From an uncultured Clostridia bacterium (lineage in GTDB: Bacteria > Bacillota > Clostridia > TANB77 > CAG-508), in the NCBI GenBank assembly GCA_949045875.1, contig CARPYP010000016.1, positions 1 to 34,844 of the forward strand: 34,844 nt of DNA, written 5' to 3'. Every line of letters begins with the position of its first letter. Position 1 is the first letter of the stretch. Below are positions 7,632-15,350 of the stretch, in pieces. The position numbers and the translations under genes were made by a program. Below the pieces are notes generated by a model. The model had not been told where the DNA came from. It worked only from the letters and a program-made list of their open reading frames with translations, and did not search any database.

Positions 7632-9863
7632 TTATATCATACTATTTGGATTTACATCTACTGTAATTCTAGTATTTACTCCTTTTATATCTATAATACT
7701 ATCATTTACTTTATCTATTATAGTATTTGAAAATCTACATCTAATAATAATTCTCCATCTATATCTATTTTTTATCTTGTCTATCGGTGCTGGCATTGGT
7801 TTATATATTTCCATTATATTATTTTCATTTTGTTTTACTAAATTATCATATATTTGTGTAGCTGTACTCACTATTTGATTTTTATTAATATCATTAATTT
7901 CGATTTTTATTATATCGCAAAATGGTGGATATTTCAATAATTTCCTAAATTTTATTTCTTCATCATAAAACATTTTATAATTTTGTAGTTTTGAGCATTC
8001 TATTGCGAAATTATCTGGATTATATGTTTGAATTATTACATTTCCATTGTTTCCTTCACGTCCTGCTCTCCCTGCTACTTGTGTTAATATTTGAAATGTC
8101 CTTTCATTACTTTTATAATCATCCATAAATAAACTCGAATCTGCTGCAATAACTCCAACCAATGTAACATTTGGAAAATGATGTCCTTTTACTACCATCT
8201 GAGTTCCTACTAATATGTCTATATTTTCATCTCTAAATTTATTCAAAATCATTTCATGAGAATTTTTCTTGGTTACAGTATCTACATCCATCCTTATTGT
8301 AGAAGCATTTGGAAATATTTTATGTATTTCCGCTTCTAATTTTTCAGTTCCAGTCCCAAAATACCTAATGTTTTTACTATTACATTCTGGGCATATTGTT
8401 ACATTTCTTCTTTCGTAACCACAATAATGGCATTTTAGTCTGTTTTGCTCGACATGATATGTCATACTTACATTACATTTATTACATTTTACAGTATAAC
8501 CACAGTCTCTACACATTACAAATGTAGAATATCCCCTTCTGTTTAAAAATAGAATAGTTTGTTTTTTGACTTTTAAATTTTCTTCTATTGCAGTATACAA
8601 TTTATTGCTTAACATACTACGGTTTCCGTTTACTAATTCTTCTTTTAAATCAATTATTTCTACTGTTGGTAAGCTAGAATTGTTTGCTCTTTTAGTTAGA
8701 CATATTAAATTTGTTTTATTATTGATTGCATTAAAATAGCTTATTATATCTGGAGTTGCACTACCTAATACTAATGGGATATTTTTTTGTTTCGCTAAAT
8801 ATCTTGCTATTTCTTTTGAATTATATCTTGGATTTTTATCAGATTTGTATGATGAGTCATGTTCTTCATCTATTATTATAAGTCCTAAGTCTTTTACAGG
8901 AGCAAATATTGCTGACCTCGCTCCTATAACTATTTTTACATTTCCTGTTTCTATTTTTTTCCATTGATCATATCTTTCTCCAACAGATAATTTACTATGT
9001 AAAACAGCTATCTTTTCTTCTCCAAATCTTGCTATAAATCTATCAACCATCTGTGGAGTTAATGAGATTTCTGGTACTAACATAATTGAGGTTTTATCTT
9101 TTTTTAATACTTCTCCTATTAATTGTAAATATACCTCTGTCTTTCCTGCTCCTGTTACTCCAAAAATGAGAAATTCACCGAATTTATTATTTTTTATATT
9201 ATTATTAATTTCATCAAAAGCCTTCTTTTGTTCATCTGTTAATTCTAAATTACTTGTTGGTTTTATGTTTTTGTTTGTAAAAGGATTTCTTTCTACTGCT
9301 TTTTCTATTATTTCTATGTATCCTTTCTGTTCTAATGTTTTTATGTTTGCACTTGTAGTATTTGTAAACGTTTCTAAATCAACAGATGAAACCTCTTCAT
9401 TGTCTATCAAAAATTTTAATATTCTTTTTTGTTTTTCTGATTTTATTACTTTATTTTCTATATCTTCATTTATTTCATCTTCTGTTTTTAATAAATATAT
9501 AAATCGTGCAGATTTATCTTTAATTCTATTTTCAATATTTTTAGTAGTAGTACCTGGAGGAAGCATTAATTTTATGCAATCAGAAATATTACAAAAGTAT
9601 TTTCTTGCCATTAGTTTTGCTAAATTAATTTTTTCTTCTTCTATGTAATCTTCTTTTTGAATGCTTGCTATATCTTTTATTTCATAATCTGATTTTTCTT
9701 TAATTCCAATAATAAATCCTTCTTGTAGACTTTTCATCCTTCCAAATGGCACAAAAACTCTCCTTCCAATTTTTATATCTTCTTCTAAATTGGTTGGCAC
9801 ATTATAATCAAATATTTTATTAAGATCTTTTACATTACTATTTATTATTATCTCTACTACCAT
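7632..9863 (-). CDS. priA: Primosomal protein N' (replication restart helicase PriA)
   Basis: Superfamily 2 DNA helicase that reloads the replisome at stalled forks. The N-terminal DNA-binding domain starts VEIIINSNVKDLNKIFDY. Walker A GVTGAGKT is at about 234-241 and the DEEH box at about 331. Eight cysteines from about 447 to 495 (CRDCG, CNKC, CHYCG, CPEC) form the two zinc-binding sites. The length of 743 residues is usual. The ATG at 9863 is preceded only by a weak GAGAAG site. Confidence 0.96.
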   Translation of the reverse strand: MVVEIIINSNVKDLNKIFDYNVPTNLEEDIKIGRRVFVPFGRMKSLQEGFIIGIKEKSDYEIKDIASIQKEDYIEEEKINLAKLMARKYFCNISDCIKLMLPPGTTTKNIENRIKDKSARFIYLLKTEDEINEDIENKVIKSEKQKRILKFLIDNEEVSSVDLETFTNTTSANIKTLEQKGYIEIIEKAVERNPFTNKNIKPTSNLELTDEQKKAFDEINNNIKNNKFGEFLIFGVTGAGKTEVYLQLIGEVLKKDKTSIMLVPEISLTPQMVDRFIARFGEEKIAVLHSKLSVGERYDQWKKIETGNVKIVIGARSAIFAPVKDLGLIIIDEEHDSSYKSDKNPRYNSKEIARYLAKQKNIPLVLGSATPDIISYFNAINNKTNLICLTKRANNSSLPTVEIIDLKEELVNGNRSMLSNKLYTAIEENLKVKKQTILFLNRRGYSTFVMCRDCGYTVKCNKCNVSMTYHVEQNRLKCHYCGYERRNVTICPECNSKNIRYFGTGTEKLEAEIHKIFPNASTIRMDVDTVTKKNSHEMILNKFRDENIDILVGTQMVVKGHHFPNVTLVGVIAADSSLFMDDYKSNERTFQILTQVAGRAGREGNNGNVIIQTYNPDNFAIECSKLQNYKMFYDEEIKFRKLLKYPPFCDIIKIEINDINKNQIVSTATQIYDNLVKQNENNIMEIYKPMPAPIDKIKNRYRWRIIIRCRFSNTIIDKVNDSIIDIKGVNTRITVDVNPNSMI

Positions 9864-10290
9864 AATTAATTCTTCTCTTTTTCGTTTATAATATTTATAA
9901 ATTTCTTTAACCTTTCTTGAATCATATAATTTAACTCTCTAATCTGTTTAATGGTATCTCTCCCCTTATTTTGGTAAGATTATAATGTGAGTACTTGATA
10001 TTTACTATATTTAACAATATATATTATTTTTATATAGCTCCTCTATCTCGCATTTTTGTTTTTCATGTAATAGTGCAAAATATAGTTTCTCATCATTCAT
10101 AAAAACAACTATCTCATAATTGAATCTCTTTCCTTTATTAAAATATTAATTGTTTAAATTCTAGCATAAATTTCATAATTTTGCAAATAGAAGAAATTAG
10201 AAAATATTGCCAATTCATTTTGAGATTATTTCAAAAAAAGTGGCTTCTTCGCATTTTCTTTTGCCGATTTAAGTTTCCAATGCAAATGAG
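9864..10290. other. Gene-poor gap upstream of priA
   Basis: About 430 nt with no convincing gene. The minus strand has two short open stretches without proper starts, reading RFNYEIVVFMNDEKLYFALL at about 10030-10130 and RDTIKQIRELNYMIQERLKK just before priA. They may be pieces of one decayed gene, but I cannot assign them. A promoter-like site lies at 10158-10186. Confidence 0.4.
10158..10186 (-). promoter_or_regulatory. Candidate promoter upstream of the priA cluster
   Basis: TTGCAA and TAGAAT with 17-base spacing on the minus strand. It is about 300 nt from the priA start, so if it serves priA the leader is long. No closer good promoter is seen. Confidence 0.4.
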
Positions 10291-10353
10291 TAAATCTTAA
10301 AGGCAATAGCGATTATAGCCTTTATATAATAGGAATGTATCACTTCTATTATA
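10291..10353 (-). repeat. Dispersed structured element, copy C (partial)
   Basis: Read on the minus strand it has the TATATAATAGAAGTGATAC hairpin arm (one arm two bases shorter than in copies A and B), then AAAGGCTATAATCGCTATTG and GCCTTTAAGATTTA. The AAAGGC/GCCTTT pairing is kept although the bases differ from the other copies. The distal hairpin is missing. Confidence 0.6.
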
Positions 10354-10384
10354 TAAAAATAAGGCACATTTCTGTACCTTAAAA
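10352..10384 (-). terminator. Intrinsic terminator of the membrane-protein gene
   Basis: AAGGTACA pairs with TGTGCCTT (one wobble) around a four-base loop and is followed by ATTTTTAT, about 20 nt after the stop at 10402. Its T tract runs into the repeat element. Confidence 0.65.
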
Positions 10385-10401
10385 CATTATATAAATATTT
10401 C

Positions 10402-11094
10402 TTAAATATATATCTGTAATAATCCTACTACTATATATGCTATATAATATATACCTTCAATTATCGCAAATTGTTTTATATAAGATTTATCATCTTTTTC
10501 TCCTAATAAAAATTTTGCTCCAAAATATATAAGTACTGTACTTATTACTCCACACAATAATCCAAATGGAGTTGTTACAGTTCTAACATCCCTACTAATA
10601 AGTTTTAATAAACTTAAAACTGAAGCAATTACAATTGGTAATCTTGCAGCTGTAACTACTGACATTATTGTTATTAGACTTTTATCCTTCTTTTTATTTA
10701 AAATGAAAATAGTTAAAGATAAAATTAATATTGATAATATTGGAGCAATTGCTATTTTTATTAATGGTAATAAATATTTTATAACATTCCATGAAAATGA
10801 TGAATAAAATATTCCTAATATTACTTCTGCCAAAATCCATATAACAGCTAATATTATTGCATACTTAAAGTTTTTATTTGAGTTATCTTCTGAAATATTT
10901 TTCAATTCACCTATTGGGTTTTTGAACATTCCTACTATAAAATTAGTAGTTTCTTTTGCACTATTTTTTAATTCATCCTTTTTAAATAAATCTTTTACTT
11001 GATCTTTTACTTCATTTATTGTCTCAGTTGTTTCTTTTAATATTTCATCTGTATCAACTGTTTTTTCTTTGTTCTCTTTATTTTCTTCGTTCAT
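10402..11094 (-). CDS. Yip1-like multi-pass membrane protein
   Basis: A 230-residue protein with a charged, cytoplasmic-looking N-terminus (about 75 residues, helical, Lys/Glu-rich) followed by about five membrane segments between residues 78 and 230. The pattern resembles the YIP1/DUF1282-type proteins widespread in clostridia, but the match is by shape and function is unknown. A strong GGGGG ribosome site precedes the ATG. It has its own near-consensus promoter and terminator, so it is probably transcribed alone. It is divergent from the secreted protein at 11310. Confidence 0.65.
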   Translation of the reverse strand: MNEENKENKEKTVDTDEILKETTETINEVKDQVKDLFKKDELKNSAKETTNFIVGMFKNPIGELKNISEDNSNKNFKYAIILAVIWILAEVILGIFYSSFSWNVIKYLLPLIKIAIAPILSILILSLTIFILNKKKDKSLITIMSVVTAARLPIVIASVLSLLKLISRDVRTVTTPFGLLCGVISTVLIYFGAKFLLGEKDDKSYIKQFAIIEGIYYIAYIVVGLLQIYI

Positions 11095-11127
11095 TTTATT
11101 TTTTCCCCCTTAAATAATTATATACAT

Positions 11128-11156
11128 ATTATATACTTATATTTTATTTTTGTCAG
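11128..11156 (-). promoter_or_regulatory. Promoter of the Yip1-like gene
   Basis: CTGACA, 17 bases, then TATAAT on the minus strand, about 34 bases before the ATG. Confidence 0.7.
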
Positions 11157-11309
11157 TACATTTTTGTAATTTTTTTCATTTTGTACAATTTATTGTTTGT
11201 ATATTAATTTTATTTTTTCTAACAATATTAATAAGTTTTTTTATATTTTTCATTTTTATTTTTTGAAACTTATAATTAAACTAAATCTTAAAATTGGAGG
11301 TATACATCA

Positions 11310-11780
11310 ATGTTAAAAAGAATTTTAGCAATAATTTTAATAATTACAGTTTCATTATTTATTTCTTCTTCTGTTTTCGCTAATGAAACAAATATGATGG
11401 ATAATGCAAAAAATACAGTTAATGATGTTATGCATGATGCTGAAAATGTAGTAAAAAATGCTACTGATGGTATAAAAAATGCTACAGGAAATGCTGAAAA
11501 TACAATGAATAATGTTACTGAAAATATTACTGATGACATTAAAAGTAATACAGATAATAATATAGATGATGATGTAGTAGATAATGGTACTATGACAGGT
11601 AATGGAGACTTTGGAGATGGTGCTTATTCTGCTACAAGAACAACTGCTACTGATACAAATACTACTTCATATTCTTATCTATGGATAGTTTTAGCAATTG
11701 CAGCAGTTATAGTCGTTGGTGCAATATGGTATTATGCTACAAGAACTACAAATGGTGATAATAATCATAATGATAGATAG
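11310..11780 (+). CDS. Secreted, C-terminally anchored protein with LEA-like repeats
   Basis: A 156-residue protein with a clear signal peptide (residues 1-24, ending VFA). From about 28 to 85 it has alternating short amphipathic segments such as DNAKNTVNDVMHDAENVVKN and NATGNAENTMNNVTENITDD, resembling the 11-residue repeats of LEA or apolipoprotein-like proteins. An Asp/Gly/Thr-rich linker (about 86-119) leads to one membrane helix (about 123-142) and a short charged tail. It should sit outside the membrane, anchored at its C-terminus. GGAGG is nine bases before the ATG. Function unknown; envelope or stress protection is a guess from the repeats. Confidence 0.7.
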   Translation: MLKRILAIILIITVSLFISSSVFANETNMMDNAKNTVNDVMHDAENVVKNATDGIKNATGNAENTMNNVTENITDDIKSNTDNNIDDDVVDNGTMTGNGDFGDGAYSATRTTATDTNTTSYSYLWIVLAIAAVIVVGAIWYYATRTTNGDNNHNDR

Positions 11781-11831
11781 TGATTAGATTTTAGAAATTA
11801 TAAAGTAGTTTATTTAATTTCTATTTCTACA

Positions 11832-11869
11832 ATGGGTACAGTATAATGTGCCCATACATATATTTTTAA
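11832..11869 (+). terminator. Terminator of the secreted-protein gene
   Basis: ATGGGTACA pairs with TGTGCCCAT (one wobble) around a six-base loop, followed by ACATATATTTTT, about 50 nt after the stop at 11780. The stem resembles those at 4007, 10361 and 24718. Confidence 0.55.
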
Positions 11870-11989
11870 TGTTCCTACAATTAATTAGTTAAATGATTTC
11901 TACATGCGATGTGCCTATACTTAAATATAAATTAAATAGTAATTACAATTATTCTTGTAATTTTAATTACAAAAAATCAAAAACTTTAA

Positions 11990-12018
11990 TTGTGCATTTT
12001 ATATATTCATGTTATAAT
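11990..12018 (+). promoter_or_regulatory. Promoter of smpB
   Basis: TTGTGC and a perfect TATAAT with 17-base spacing, 60 nt before the smpB ATG. Its good condition suggests that the locus was functional recently. Confidence 0.65.
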
Positions 12019-12077
12019 CGATTTATATTCAATTTTATATATAGAAAATAGATCTTTAATATGAAAGGAATTTTATT

Positions 12078-12546
12078 ATGTCATCAGAAATAAAAGTAAT
12101 TGCAAAAAATCCAACAGCACATCATAACTATTCTATTACAGATACAATTGAAGCTGGAATTGTGCTAACTCGGTACAGAAATAAAATCAATTAGAACTGG
12201 AAAAGTTAATTTAAAAGAAAGTTATGCAAATATAAAGAATGGTGAAATCTTTATCTATGGTATGCATATTAGTCCTTATGAAAATGGAAATATATATAAT
12301 AAAGACCCTTTGCGAGACAGAAAATTATTACTAAAAAAACGCGAAATCTTTCACTTACTCGGTCTAATAAAACAACAGAGTTGTTCTTTAATTCCAATTA
12401 GTTTATATTTAAAGAATAATAAAGTTAAAGTTGAATTAGGAATTGGTAAAGGTAAGAAATTATATGATAAACGTCAAGATATTGCAAAAAGAGATGCTGA
12501 GCATAAAATTATGGTTGCACTTAAAAGTTCCATGAAAAATTTATGA
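12078..12546 (+). pseudogene. smpB: SsrA-binding protein SmpB, broken by a +1 frameshift
   Basis: SmpB binds tmRNA and brings it to stalled ribosomes in trans-translation. The first frame starts at the ATG at 12078 (AAAGGA eight bases upstream) and encodes the N-terminus through HHNYSITDTIEAGIVLT, then runs into TAG at 12192. From 12172 the +1 frame continues with GTEIKSIRTGKVNLKESYA, the HISPYE and DPLRDRKLLLKKREI segments, and the C-terminal GKGKKLYDKRQDIAKRD helix, ending in TGA at 12546. Between CTA (12165-12167) and GGT (12172) there are four bases where the family needs three, so one base is extra. Without it the protein would have 155 residues, the normal length. It may be a true mutation or a sequencing/assembly error. 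No tmRNA gene is seen nearby. Confidence 0.9.
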
Positions 12547-12755
12547 AACAAATTATTTAAAATGCAAAAGTTATGTAAGTCTGATTTTTTCAGACTTACA
12601 CAGCCTTACAATAGTCTCTACAATAGGCTAGAAATATACATATTGCATTTCTTTTGAGACTATCGTAAAAGTTGTGTAAATCGGATTTCCTTCCGATTGA
12701 TAACTTAAAATAAATTAATATTTTTATAACTGATTTTATTTTAATAATATTTTTC
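12547..12755. other. Gap between smpB and the STAND gene
   Basis: About 210 nt with no gene. It holds a perfect hairpin, TGTAAGTCTGA/TCAGACTTACA (near 12574-12600), and a smaller AATCGGA/TTCCGATT hairpin near 12680. AAAAGTTGTGTAAATC-like words occur at 12566, 12667 and, inside the next terminator region, 12776. The first hairpin may end smpB transcripts, but it lacks a T tract. Confidence 0.5.
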
Positions 12756-12783
12756 AAAAAAATCAACCTTTTAGAAAAAGTTG
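12756..12783 (-). terminator. Terminator of the STAND gene
   Basis: CAACTTTT pairs with AAAGGTTG (one wobble) around a four-base loop and is followed by ATTTTTTT on the minus strand, about 20 nt after the stop codon. Confidence 0.7.
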
Positions 12784-12804
12784 TGTAAATTTAATTGAAT
12801 AAAA

Positions 12805-15126
12805 TCACACTTCTCTATTTACATTATTAATAATTTCATTCAGGTCTTTAATATCTTTATAACAGTTCATTAATTTATAGTCATTTATAGCTTTATCAAT
12901 ATACTCTTTCTTCAAATTTTCTTCTTTTTTATATGCATATAGTATTGCTCTATATCTAAAGTATTGTGCTTCATTTCTTATATCTTTGTAACTTCTAGTA
13001 TTAAATAGATTTTCGCATTTATCTAATTCAATTTCAATTCTCTGTATTATATCATCTTGTTCTTTACTTTCTTCTATTTTTTGGATTAAAACTCCTATTA
13101 ATAACAACTCATAGTCTAATTCTGCTCTTACAAAGTTTTCTTTTTTCATTTCAATAATCTTATTTTCTAATTCTGTACATATTTTTTCAAAATCTTCTTC
13201 TATTTTTATATAAGACCTCGTTATCCATAAATCATTTACTAAATTTCTATATGTGCTTACATATTGTGAATAATTCTTTTTATTGTCTTTCCAAATATCA
13301 TAACATTTTTTGAACTCTTTTTTGCAGTTGTATAAATATAATGCCTTTACATGGTTATATAAACATATTATTCTTTTGTTTATTTTTTCTTCATTGTTTT
13401 CTACAATTTTGCTTGCAATTTCTAAATATTTTTCCGCTTCTTCATGATTTTTTGATTTTGAACATATATTAATATAATCACATAATCCTTCAAGCTCTTC
13501 ATCTATGTCATTTATTTTATGTGCTAAGTTAGCTCTTTTTAAATGGAGTGATTTTTCTCCTATCTCCCACATTCCACGTACATATATATAATATTTTAGT
13601 TCTCTTACTATTCTAACATACTGTTTGTCCATTTCTGACTGTTTTAAGTATTCTAAAACTTGTAATACTGTATTCCATTCATCTAATTCGTCTAATACTT
13701 TTAATTTATCCAAATCATTATAACATTCTCCAATATAAGTAGATAAATCAACATAATATTTTGCTATTCTCTCCAAAAATAATTTATTATCAAATTGTTC
13801 TTTTGACTCGTATTGCAACACTAAAGTTTTTATCATATTATTCATATATACACGTGCATTATTTAGAATTATTGGATTTAATAAATCATTTTCATAACAT
13901 TGTTTTAATGCTTGTTTCCATTCATTATCTGTTATTTCCATACCACAAATACTTGCTATTAATTTTATTGAAACTGAATAATTAAATTTTGCACATATTA
14001 TAATAATTTTTTTTGATAATTGGCTTAAGTTTTCCCATCTTTCTGCAATTATCTTTTCTGCTAATTCTTCATATTCTTCTAAATTATAATTTGAATATCT
14101 CTTAATTGCTTCATCTAGTGAAACTCCTAGTTTATTTTCTTCTATTATCCTTTTTAAAATATATATAGCTGCAAATGGAAATCCTCCTGTTAGTTTATAT
14201 AGTTTATTAACAATGTCTGGTTCTTTTTCTACAATAGATGTTTTTTGTTCATTCAATTTTAACATTTGTTCAAATTCATCTTTTTGTATATAATTATTTG
14301 TACAAAATATATTACAGTAAAATGATAATTCATCTTCATAATTTTTAAATAATTTTGTAGATATTATGATTATTTTAGAGTATTTTGCCACCTCTTTTAA
14401 TATATTTATTGTTTGTGTTTCTATTACCTCATTATTAAAATCTAAAACTAAAACGGTTTTTGTTGTTTTTAAAAATTCTAAACACATATTCTTTTTCATT
14501 TCTTCATCTAATTTATCTTTTTCTAATAATGCAAAACTTGATACCATATTTATAATTTGCTTTGTCTGACTTTCATTTTGTTTTATATCTACCCATAGTA
14601 TATTATCATATATATTTTTGTTTATTAAATCACTTATACATGCCATAACTGATTTAGTTTTCCCACTTAATTTATAACCATATATATATGCAATATTAAT
14701 TCCCTGTGCTAAAAAGTTATTAATAAACTCTAGCAATTTTTGTGGTCTTATTATTGCTGTTAAATCTTGTGGAATTAAATTGTTCCTAGTTTTAATTGAA
14801 CTATCTATTTCTAATAATACTGCGTTTGAAGCTTGTACATATTCTTTAGTAAAATTTTCTATATATTCTTCTTCAACTCCAACTACTTTACAATATTGTA
14901 TTAAACCTTCTACAAAACTTGTTATATCTTTTGGTACTGTACCTGTTAAAAATTTTCTAATACTTACTTCTGAATAATATGTATAATCGGCTAATCTTGA
15001 ATATATAAATATCTTACTTGAGTTTTCTCCATTTACTTTATTCTTTTCTATTGATAGTTTTATTTTATCTATCATTTCAGATAGTAACTTAGCTCTATTT
15101 TCTTTTAATAATTCTTCACTCTTCAT
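12805..15126 (-). CDS. STAND-class NTPase with N-terminal HTH and helical repeats
   Basis: A 773-residue signalling ATPase. Residues 40-85 look like an XRE-type helix-turn-helix. The NB-ARC-like core follows: Walker A GYKLSGKT at 150-157, Walker B TVLVLDF at 224-230, a KIIIIST strand near 251-257, and the GxP motif TGGFPFAA at 313-320. From about 430 to the end the protein is helical with TPR-like spacing (for example the segment near LKRANLAHKINDIDEELEGL). STAND proteins are switches that oligomerise when the repeat domain senses a signal, and this one could regulate transcription through its HTH. GGTGAG is seven bases before the ATG. It is divergent from the RtcB-like gene with a 224-nt shared promoter region. 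Ligand and target unknown. Confidence 0.8.
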   Translation of the reverse strand: MKSEELLKENRAKLLSEMIDKIKLSIEKNKVNGENSSKIFIYSRLADYTYYSEVSIRKFLTGTVPKDITSFVEGLIQYCKVVGVEEEYIENFTKEYVQASNAVLLEIDSSIKTRNNLIPQDLTAIIRPQKLLEFINNFLAQGINIAYIYGYKLSGKTKSVMACISDLINKNIYDNILWVDIKQNESQTKQIINMVSSFALLEKDKLDEEMKKNMCLEFLKTTKTVLVLDFNNEVIETQTINILKEVAKYSKIIIISTKLFKNYEDELSFYCNIFCTNNYIQKDEFEQMLKLNEQKTSIVEKEPDIVNKLYKLTGGFPFAAIYILKRIIEENKLGVSLDEAIKRYSNYNLEEYEELAEKIIAERWENLSQLSKKIIIICAKFNYSVSIKLIASICGMEITDNEWKQALKQCYENDLLNPIILNNARVYMNNMIKTLVLQYESKEQFDNKLFLERIAKYYVDLSTYIGECYNDLDKLKVLDELDEWNTVLQVLEYLKQSEMDKQYVRIVRELKYYIYVRGMWEIGEKSLHLKRANLAHKINDIDEELEGLCDYINICSKSKNHEEAEKYLEIASKIVENNEEKINKRIICLYNHVKALYLYNCKKEFKKCYDIWKDNKKNYSQYVSTYRNLVNDLWITRSYIKIEEDFEKICTELENKIIEMKKENFVRAELDYELLLIGVLIQKIEESKEQDDIIQRIEIELDKCENLFNTRSYKDIRNEAQYFRYRAILYAYKKEENLKKEYIDKAINDYKLMNCYKDIKDLNEIINNVNREV

Positions 15127-15158
15127 AATTTAACTCACCTACTTTACCTTCAATATTA

Positions 15159-15187
15159 ATTATAACATTCATTTTTGCCTTTAGCAA
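15159..15187 (-). promoter_or_regulatory. Promoter of the STAND gene
   Basis: TTGCTA, 17 bases, then TATAAT on the minus strand, 33 nt before the ATG. The -35 lies inside a near-perfect palindrome at 15181-15198 (TTAGCAAT tt ATTGCTTA), which would suit a repressor site. Confidence 0.65.
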
Positions 15188-15204
15188 TTTATTGCTTATG
15201 TAAA

Positions 15205-15225
15205 ATTGATATTTTTTTTATCAAT
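15205..15225. promoter_or_regulatory. Operator-like palindrome in the divergent promoter region
   Basis: ATTGATA-N7-TATCAAT, extended on both sides to a 10-bp arm (AAAATTGATA). The same 7+7+7 arrangement occurs once more in the window, at 17977-17997 upstream of the alpha/beta hydrolase gene. It lies between the two divergent promoters. Confidence 0.5.
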
Positions 15226-15243
15226 TTTGATATTTTATTTGTG

Positions 15244-15272
15244 TCGATATATGGGACTTATTGTTTTATAAT
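15244..15272 (+). promoter_or_regulatory. Candidate promoter of the RtcB-like/phosphatase unit
   Basis: TCGATA, 17 bases, then TATAAT on the plus strand, about 80 nt before the ATG. The -35 is weak, so an activator could be needed. Confidence 0.45.
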
Positions 15273-15350
15273 ATTATTATGTAAAGTGTAACTATAATGG
15301 ATTTTAATCTATTAATAACATTATTCTTATATATAAGGAGGATTTAAGCT

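Noticed and set aside
11288..11539. Minus-strand open frame opposite the secreted-protein gene
   Set aside because: The plus-strand reading has a signal peptide, GGAGG site and membrane anchor; the antisense frame has none of these.
12566..12794. Three AAAAGTTRTGTAAR words about 100-110 bp apart as a tandem repeat or CRISPR-like array
   Set aside because: Only the short words match; the intervening sequences differ in length and content, and each word belongs to a different hairpin context. No CRISPR array is seen anywhere in the window.
12547..12804. tmRNA (ssrA) gene next to smpB
   Set aside because: No tRNA-Ala-like ends or tag-coding frame could be found in the gaps on either side of smpB.
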